Source of the DNA: an uncultured Parabacteroides sp.
GTDB taxonomy: Bacteria; Bacteroidota; Bacteroidia; Bacteroidales; Tannerellaceae
DNA length: 64,000 nt
Direction: 5' to 3'
Assembly (NCBI GenBank): GCA_949298575.1
Contig: CASFXH010000003.1
Location: 23,416 to 87,415, forward strand
A program made the translations under genes and the position numbers. Positions 59,604 to 64,000 of this stretch are shown here, one piece after another; the stretch's first letter is position 1; every line of letters begins with the position of its first letter. The notes beneath the pieces are model-generated. The model worked only from the letters and a program-made list of their open reading frames with translations. It did no database searches and was not told where the DNA came from.

Positions 59604-60500
59604 ATGATAAATCTCAAATCAATAGGTATAGGATTTTGGGCAATGATTCTTTTCTTGGCATGTAGTCATCCGGCTAAAAAAGAGCAAATTATGGTTTCAA
59701 TAGAGCCACAACGCTATTTCGCTGAGAAAATATTGGGCGATCGTTATCAAATATCTTGCCTCGTGCCTGAAGGCCAAAGCCCGGAGTCCTACCAACCATC
59801 TCCGAAGCAAATGATAGAAGTTGGTCGGAGTGTGGCTTATTTTCAAATTGGACAGATTGGTTTTGAACAAGCGTGGATGGCGAGTATCAAAGCGAATAAT
59901 CCCGCGATGAAATTTTATGATCTTTCTCGAGGTTTCATGTTGATTGAGGCTCCGCGGGAAGAGGATGAGGGTAAGAGCCCGAGTCATCACGGTCATCATC
60001 ATCATGGCGGGATGGATCCTCATATTTGGAGTTCAATAAGTGGCGCGAAAGCGATTTCCGCAAACATCCTAGATGCCGTGCGTGAACTTGACCCCGAAAA
60101 TAAATCATACTATGAGGCTAATTATCAAGCGTTGATGCGAGAGATAGAGCAAACGGGCGATACGATCCGTCAACTTCTTTCCGGGCTGGAAGGGAGCGCA
60201 TTCATTATTTACCACCCCGCTTTGACTTATTTCGCGCAAGAGAATGGGTTGCTTCAGCTTTGCATAGAGATGGACGGTAAAGAGCCTTCTTCCGCTCAGC
60301 TAGAGGCTCTGGTGGAAACCGCTAAGCGGTATCAAGCGAAAACGATCTTTGTTCAGCGGGAGTTTGACCAAAAGAACGCGGAGATCATCGCTCAGGAAAC
60401 AGGTTGCGATTTGCGGACAATCAATCCTTTGGCTTATCAATGGGATCAGGAGTTAATTCATATAGCGAAAGTGTTGGCTCATGGGCAAAACAATGATTGA
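59604..60500 (+). CDS. znuA: zinc/manganese ABC transporter substrate-binding protein (ZnuA-like lipoprotein)
   Basis: 298 aa. Lipoprotein signal (FLACSHPAKK, lipobox Cys ~20). Cluster A-1 solute-binding fold: IEPQRYFAEKILGDRY, the His-rich loop HHGHHHHGGMDPHIWSS (~130-147) typical of zinc binders, YHPALTYFAQENGL, and a C-terminal Asp/Glu region (AQETGCDLRTINPLAY). Captures Zn2+ in the periplasm. Overlaps the ATPase gene start by 20 bp. No zinc-uptake (Zur) box was recognised by eye. Confidence 0.92.
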   Translation: MINLKSIGIGFWAMILFLACSHPAKKEQIMVSIEPQRYFAEKILGDRYQISCLVPEGQSPESYQPSPKQMIEVGRSVAYFQIGQIGFEQAWMASIKANNPAMKFYDLSRGFMLIEAPREEDEGKSPSHHGHHHHGGMDPHIWSSISGAKAISANILDAVRELDPENKSYYEANYQALMREIEQTGDTIRQLLSGLEGSAFIIYHPALTYFAQENGLLQLCIEMDGKEPSSAQLEALVETAKRYQAKTIFVQREFDQKNAEIIAQETGCDLRTINPLAYQWDQELIHIAKVLAHGQNND

Positions 60501-61251
60501 ATTGAAGGACGTTACGGCTGGCTATGAAGGGAAAATCGTGCTTAGGGACATTAACCTTACGGTTTGGGAAAAAGATTTTCTTGGTATTATTGGACCGAAT
60601 GGCGGCGGAAAAACTACCTTGCTGAAGGTTATTTTAGGGCTTTTGCCGCCTATGGATGGGGAGATCCGGTATTATAATGAGGGAGAATTGGTGGAGTCTC
60701 TTCGGATTGGTTATTTGCCTCAAATGAACCGTATTGATCGCCGATTCCCGATTTCGGTCAGGGAAGTGATTCTTTCAGGCTTGATTTCGGGGGAGAAGGA
60801 GCGTCGTTCGTTCGCGAAGTCTCAAGCGCGAAGAGTGGATGAGGTGATCGCGCAAATGGGATTGGAAGCGTTCGCTGATCGGGCAATAGGAAAGCTTTCC
60901 GGTGGGCAATTGCAGCGTGTCCTGTTGGGGCGCTCAATTATCGCCCGCCCCCATCTCCTGATTTTGGATGAGCCTAATTCTTATGTGGATCGGCAATTTG
61001 AATCTCATTTTTATTCTCTTTTGAAGGAAATCAATGAGGAGAGCGCGATCATACTCGTTTCGCATGATCTTGGTACAACGGTCAGTTTGGTCAAGAACAT
61101 CGCTTGCGTGAATGAGACGTTGCATTATCATCCCGGAGCGGATATTTCTCCCGAATGGTTAGAGCGGGAAATCGCTTGTCCTATTGAATTGATTGGGCAT
61201 GGGAATCTTCCGCATCGGGTTTTGAGGAATCATCAACATTTGGATTCGTGA
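60481..61251 (+). CDS. znuC: metal ABC transporter ATP-binding protein (ZnuC-like)
   Basis: 256 aa (an ATG at 60493 is an alternative start). Walker A GPNGGGKTTLL (~42), Q-loop YLPQMNRID, signature LSGGQLQRVLLGRS, Walker B LLILDEPNSYVD, H-loop LVSHD. Belongs to the zinc/manganese uptake ATPases. The expected membrane permease (ZnuB) is not encoded next to it; the following frame is a small two-helix protein. Confidence 0.93.
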   Translation: MGKTMIELKDVTAGYEGKIVLRDINLTVWEKDFLGIIGPNGGGKTTLLKVILGLLPPMDGEIRYYNEGELVESLRIGYLPQMNRIDRRFPISVREVILSGLISGEKERRSFAKSQARRVDEVIAQMGLEAFADRAIGKLSGGQLQRVLLGRSIIARPHLLILDEPNSYVDRQFESHFYSLLKEINEESAIILVSHDLGTTVSLVKNIACVNETLHYHPGADISPEWLEREIACPIELIGHGNLPHRVLRNHQHLDS

Positions 61252-61253
61252 AT

Positions 61254-61469
61254 ATGATTGGCTTTTCTTCCTTCCTGGGATTAATCGGCTTGCCCGAGAT
61301 TGGATTTATCGTTGGGGTGGCGGTTATTATTTTTGGCTGTACGGCGGTGATGCAGAATCCTTTCATTGGTGCCGGCCAAAAAATGCTTTGGATCGTTACG
61401 ATATTGGTCCTCAATTGGATCGGATTGCTTTGGTATTATTACGTGTTTTACATAAAGGATAAAGAATAG
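61254..61469 (+). CDS. small two-helix membrane protein, PLDc_N-like
   Basis: 71 aa from the ATG at 61254 (a GTG at 61248 overlapping the upstream stop is also possible). Two transmembrane segments (GLPEIGFIVGVAVIIFGCTAV and LWIVTILVLNWIGLLWYYYVFY) with a short polar loop. The second helix ending in a W-x-x-YY pattern resembles the phospholipase D N-terminal membrane domain found alone in many small bacterial proteins. Lies between znuC and the epimerase gene in one run; role unknown. Confidence 0.65.
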   Translation: MIGFSSFLGLIGLPEIGFIVGVAVIIFGCTAVMQNPFIGAGQKMLWIVTILVLNWIGLLWYYYVFYIKDKE

Positions 61470-61478
61470 ACTTGCGAT

Positions 61479-62486
61479 ATGAGAGTTTTGATTACAGGGG
61501 CAAGTGGCTTTATTGGCGGTTTTCTTGTCGAAGAAGCGTTGCGGCGAGGTTATGAAACGTGGGCTGGGATACGGAAAGGAAGTGACCGCTCTCGTTTAAA
61601 TGATCCACGAATTCATTTTATTGATTTGCGTTATGACGATCAAGAGGCGCTAACAACGCAGTTGCATGCGTTTGTTGATGAATATGGCGCATGGGATTGG
61701 GTGGTCCATAACGCGGGTCTTACCAAGACGATTAATAAGAGTTTGTTTTATGAGGTAAATGCTGAGAATACCCGTCGTTTGCTTTATGCCCTCGCGAATT
61801 CAGGAGGGGTGGGCAAGAAATTTTTGTTGATGAGTAGCTTGAGTAGTTTTGGCCCTGGTGATGAGATATCGTTCCGCCCGATTCGGCTCAGCGATCCGCA
61901 AAAACCAAATACGGATTATGGAAAGAGTAAACTGCTTGCCGAGAACTATGTTCGTAAGCAAACGGCTTTTCCTTATGTGATTATGCGGCCTACAGGCGTT
62001 TATGGCCCGGGTGAGCGAGATTATTATGTGGAGATTAAAAGTATTCAAGCCGGGTTTGATTTTACGGTGGGATATGTCCCTCAGCGCATTACTTTCATCT
62101 ATGTGAAGGATTTAGCTTCTGCGGTTTTTTTAGCGTTAGAGAATGAGCGGGTCGTGAATAAAGAATATTTTGTGGCGGATGGGGATGTTTATACGGATAT
62201 TCAATTTGCCCGCCTTGCTCAAGAATTGTTGGGCAAGAAATATGTTTTTCATGCCCGTGTCCCTTTGCGGTTGGCGCAAATAGCTTGCGCTTCCGTAGAA
62301 TGGTTCGGGAAAATAAGGAAAAAGAGTGTGACGCTCAATAGCGACAAATTCCTTATTCTCAAGCAACGGAACTGGATTTGTGATACACTCCCTTTGCGAG
62401 AAGACCTTGGCTTTAAGCCTTCTTATTCATTGCGTAAAGGGCTTGAGGAAACGATCCGCTGGTATCGTTCGCATGGTTGGTTGTAG
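61479..62486 (+). CDS. NAD-dependent epimerase/dehydratase (extended SDR)
   Basis: 335 aa. Rossmann motif ITGASGFIGG (~5-14), HNAGLTKT, SSLSSFGPGD, catalytic YGKSK (Tyr ~148, Lys ~152) and RPTGVYGPGE. Extended-SDR proteins of this type act on nucleotide sugars or related substrates, some on flavonoid-like or steroid ketones. The C-terminal part is not diagnostic. Ten bp after the small membrane protein gene, so probably co-transcribed with znuAC. Substrate unknown. Confidence 0.9.
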   Translation: MRVLITGASGFIGGFLVEEALRRGYETWAGIRKGSDRSRLNDPRIHFIDLRYDDQEALTTQLHAFVDEYGAWDWVVHNAGLTKTINKSLFYEVNAENTRRLLYALANSGGVGKKFLLMSSLSSFGPGDEISFRPIRLSDPQKPNTDYGKSKLLAENYVRKQTAFPYVIMRPTGVYGPGERDYYVEIKSIQAGFDFTVGYVPQRITFIYVKDLASAVFLALENERVVNKEYFVADGDVYTDIQFARLAQELLGKKYVFHARVPLRLAQIACASVEWFGKIRKKSVTLNSDKFLILKQRNWICDTLPLREDLGFKPSYSLRKGLEETIRWYRSHGWL

Positions 62487-62509
62487 GATTTCCTTAATAG
62501 AGTGCTTCC

Positions 62510-63292
62510 TTAGTGAATCTCTTCAATTTCCCCTTTTCCTAATATTCGGCGCTCGACGGCGGTTGGGCCTTTATACCGTATTTTCCCTTTACCGATAATG
62601 TTAGCTTTCAGGTTGCTTGTCGGACGAACTTCGGCAATGCCTTTACCGGTGATGCGGCATTCAATACGTGGGATGGGCACATTTAGGGCATGTAATTCTC
62701 CGTTACTGACTATGCTGAAGTTTCCTGTTTTGGCTTTTCCGCTTTTTATGGTGATGGAGCCGGAGCCGTCAATATCGCCGTTCAGTTCGTTTGCTTCGAC
62801 ACGTTCAGCTACGGTGTTGGCGCTTCCGTTCATGTCGAGGGTTAGCTTTCCGACATTTACGGTCTTATTCAGTTGAACAAGACTGTTTTCGTCCGCTTTG
62901 ATCTTTAATTCGTCGCCTGAATAAGCGCTATTCAACATGAAGTTCCCATTCCCGGAAATGTTTACTTCGCTTAACCACTTAGAATTAGTCGTGACGATAA
63001 ATTTCGTGAAATGATCCACTTTGGCCCCTTCAAAACCGATGTGCAGTTCTCGATCTTGAATGTTGATTGATATATATTTATGGAGATTCTGATCGACCGT
63101 CACTTCTATTGTCGAAGGAGAGCTGGATTGTGTATAATTGAAATCGATCACTCCATCAAAGCGGATAGCGTTGTAATCCCCAATTGTGATTTTTTTTGAG
63201 GTTAGGTTCCCATTCCCTTTTACATGGTCAATTGCCCACGTCGTGCTTACGGCAAGGCTAAGCAGAAGGCTTAAGATCAGTTTTGCTTTCAT
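62510..63292 (-). CDS. exported GIN-domain (DUF2807) adhesin-like protein
   Basis: 260 aa with a signal peptide (~1-20; LSLLLSLAVSTTWA). A GIN/DUF2807 beta-helix fold spans nearly the whole mature protein: KKITIGDYNAIRFDGVIDFNY, VTVDQNLHKYISINIQ, LTLDMNGSANTVAERVEANE, LNGDIDGSGSITIKSGKAKT. Ladder-like repeats of G-S-G/G-N-G turns are typical. These 'head GIN domain' proteins are periplasmic or outer-membrane exposed in Bacteroidetes; function unknown. Converges on the epimerase gene with 23 bp between stops. Confidence 0.88.
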   Translation of the reverse strand: MKAKLILSLLLSLAVSTTWAIDHVKGNGNLTSKKITIGDYNAIRFDGVIDFNYTQSSSPSTIEVTVDQNLHKYISINIQDRELHIGFEGAKVDHFTKFIVTTNSKWLSEVNISGNGNFMLNSAYSGDELKIKADENSLVQLNKTVNVGKLTLDMNGSANTVAERVEANELNGDIDGSGSITIKSGKAKTGNFSIVSNGELHALNVPIPRIECRITGKGIAEVRPTSNLKANIIGKGKIRYKGPTAVERRILGKGEIEEIH

Positions 63293-63457
63293 TGCTTCTT
63301 ACATTAATTATATATAGTTGCTTATCGCGTTCGCGTCGCGAATGTAGGCATAAAGGATGGCATATCAAAGCAAGACTTTATTAAGGATTTTGTTTTAGAA
63401 CAATATTGCTTTAAATGGGCCCAATATGCCTTAAACCTTTTCTTTCTCTTGTCGGCA

Positions 63458-63525
63458 ACAATTCTTTTACGCGTCCCTTAACAATTCTTTCGCATGTCCC
63501 ATACAATTCTTTCTCGCGTCGAATG
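63458..63525. repeat. 22/23-bp tandem array (ACAATTCTTT units)
   Basis: ACAATTCTTT begins at 63458, 63481 and 63503, each followed by a GCG/GCATGTCCC-type half. Three units, no coding sense. Confidence 0.65.
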
Positions 63526-63542
63526 CTTTTCTCTAATCATCG

Positions 63543-63607
63543 CCGCTGATTATATAATCACCGTCGGCGTTTATATAATCACCGCCGGTGATTATAAAAT
63601 CAGCGGC
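63543..63607. repeat. 21-bp palindromic array with outer inverted repeat
   Basis: TATATAATCACCG-like units at 63551, 63572 and 63593 (period 21 bp). They include the perfect palindrome GATTATATAATC and are enclosed by CCGCTGAT (63543-63550) and ATCAGCGG (63600-63607). The rest of 63608-63920 is AT-rich and shows no gene. Confidence 0.7.
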
Positions 63608-63923
63608 GGAAATTAAAGAATAGCTCCGTATGTAATGGACTTTATATTCGGGGATAAGGTACTTTTTTTCTTGAGGAGGAAAGGAATTATTTCATGAGGA
63701 AGAAATGGACTGAATAAGCTCGGCAACTGTCTTCCGCGAGAGAATGGTGGTGGTCGTTTATTGAATGTGATGCTTGTCATAAGGCGATTTGGAGACTTTT
63801 TACTTGGATTTGTGGTGGTCTTATCGCATTTAAGATGATATTTTTTTGTTTGTGTAATGTGTTTGTTGTTAGTTGTTTCCATTTTCTTGAAAAAAGACCA
63901 TTCGAAAAAAAGTGCCAAAAATG

Positions 63924-63955
63924 TTTGGTGGGTATGTTGTAAAGGCGTACCTTTG
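63924..63955 (+). promoter_or_regulatory. strong Bacteroidetes promoter, probably of an rRNA operon
   Basis: TTTG (63924-63927), 20-nt spacer, TACCTTTG (63948-63955), matching both consensus boxes. The following GCACCCGCTTTCG resembles the leader seen just before 16S rRNA genes of Bacteroidales. No rRNA sequence itself is inside the window. Confidence 0.7.
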
Positions 63956-63962
63956 CACCCGC

Positions 63963-64000
63963 TTTCGAAAGGGAAGCGTCCACGAGGGAGTGGAGAGATC
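63963..64000 (+). other. start of a probable rRNA leader transcript
   Basis: Sequence downstream of the strong promoter to the window edge; probably the 5' leader of a 16S rRNA operon. Identification rests on promoter strength and recollection of related leaders. Confidence 0.4.

Noticed and set aside
63613-63983. Two minus-strand frames (101 and 68 aa) near the right edge
   Set aside because: They run against the probable rRNA promoter and leader, are Lys/Thr/Pro-rich and show no homology I recognise.

Overview
The window looks like a chromosome segment from the order Bacteroidales, family not resolved (Tannerellaceae/Parabacteroides-like is possible). Reasons: promoters of the Bacteroidetes type (TTTG / TAnnTTTG or TAnnTTCG) upstream of several genes, SPII lipoproteins with DUF4493 and PCMD domains, a GIN-domain (DUF2807) protein, a two-ORF LysO exporter, a periplasmic tricorn-like S41 protease, and an rRNA-operon-type leader at the right end. 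Shine-Dalgarno sequences are mostly weak, also typical. GC content is visibly high in roughly the first 28 kb and lower from about 35 kb on.

Left third (1-15.7 kb): housekeeping and transport genes. These are an FKBP isomerase tail, an Lrp/AsnC regulator, a subtilisin-like protease, xseA, a split LysO exporter, uxaC, an NhaC antiporter overlapping a dicarboxylate symporter, a Pit phosphate transporter with a PhoU-like tail, a tricorn-like S41 protease, and an AraC regulator facing the next block.

15.9-28.0 kb: a surface-lipoprotein locus of six DUF4493/PCMD proteins. It is interrupted by a putative DUF6261 protein, a type II toxin-antitoxin pair, an outer-membrane barrel protein, and a DUF559 endonuclease flanked by three copies of a ~138-bp inverted composite repeat. 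Next comes a minus-strand cluster of four tiny membrane proteins (62, 46, 42 and 40 aa), then a TPR lipoprotein, a GH10-like lipoprotein and uvrA.

35-46.6 kb: a plastic accessory region. It holds two copies of an inverted-repeat element family (35476-35630 and 46441-46588), a CMD-cupin gene whose 5' end is replaced by a 22-bp repeat array, an AlbA_2 (Schlafen-type) regulator, four 3' gene tails in 600 bp, and a strongly structured putative ~455-nt RNA with promoter and terminator. Downstream of the RNA lies a five-gene operon: GrpE-like factor, short Hsp70, a membrane-spanning coiled-coil/SH3/Sel1 protein, an SH3 multi-pass protein and a lipoprotein. I read this as a membrane-coupled Hsp70 system of unknown purpose.

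59.4-46.7 kb (minus strand): a tightly packed six-gene operon. It encodes a receiver-PP2C phosphatase, a membrane coiled-coil/WD40 protein, a two-component-like sensor lacking the phospho-acceptor His, a soluble histidine kinase that has it, a TonB-dependent receptor, and a single-module NRPS (C-A-PCP-TE with a Cys-type thioesterase). Sensing, uptake and synthesis of a small peptide-like compound appear to be co-transcribed. This and the Hsp70 operon are the two best candidates for an undescribed system.

Right end: ZnuA/ZnuC-like metal transport without a permease, a small membrane protein, an NAD-dependent epimerase, a GIN-domain protein, two palindromic mini-arrays, and a good rRNA-type promoter at the edge. 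A recurring theme is a set of intergenic mini-arrays of palindromes spaced 21-23 bp or exactly 42 bp, unrelated in sequence but alike in architecture.
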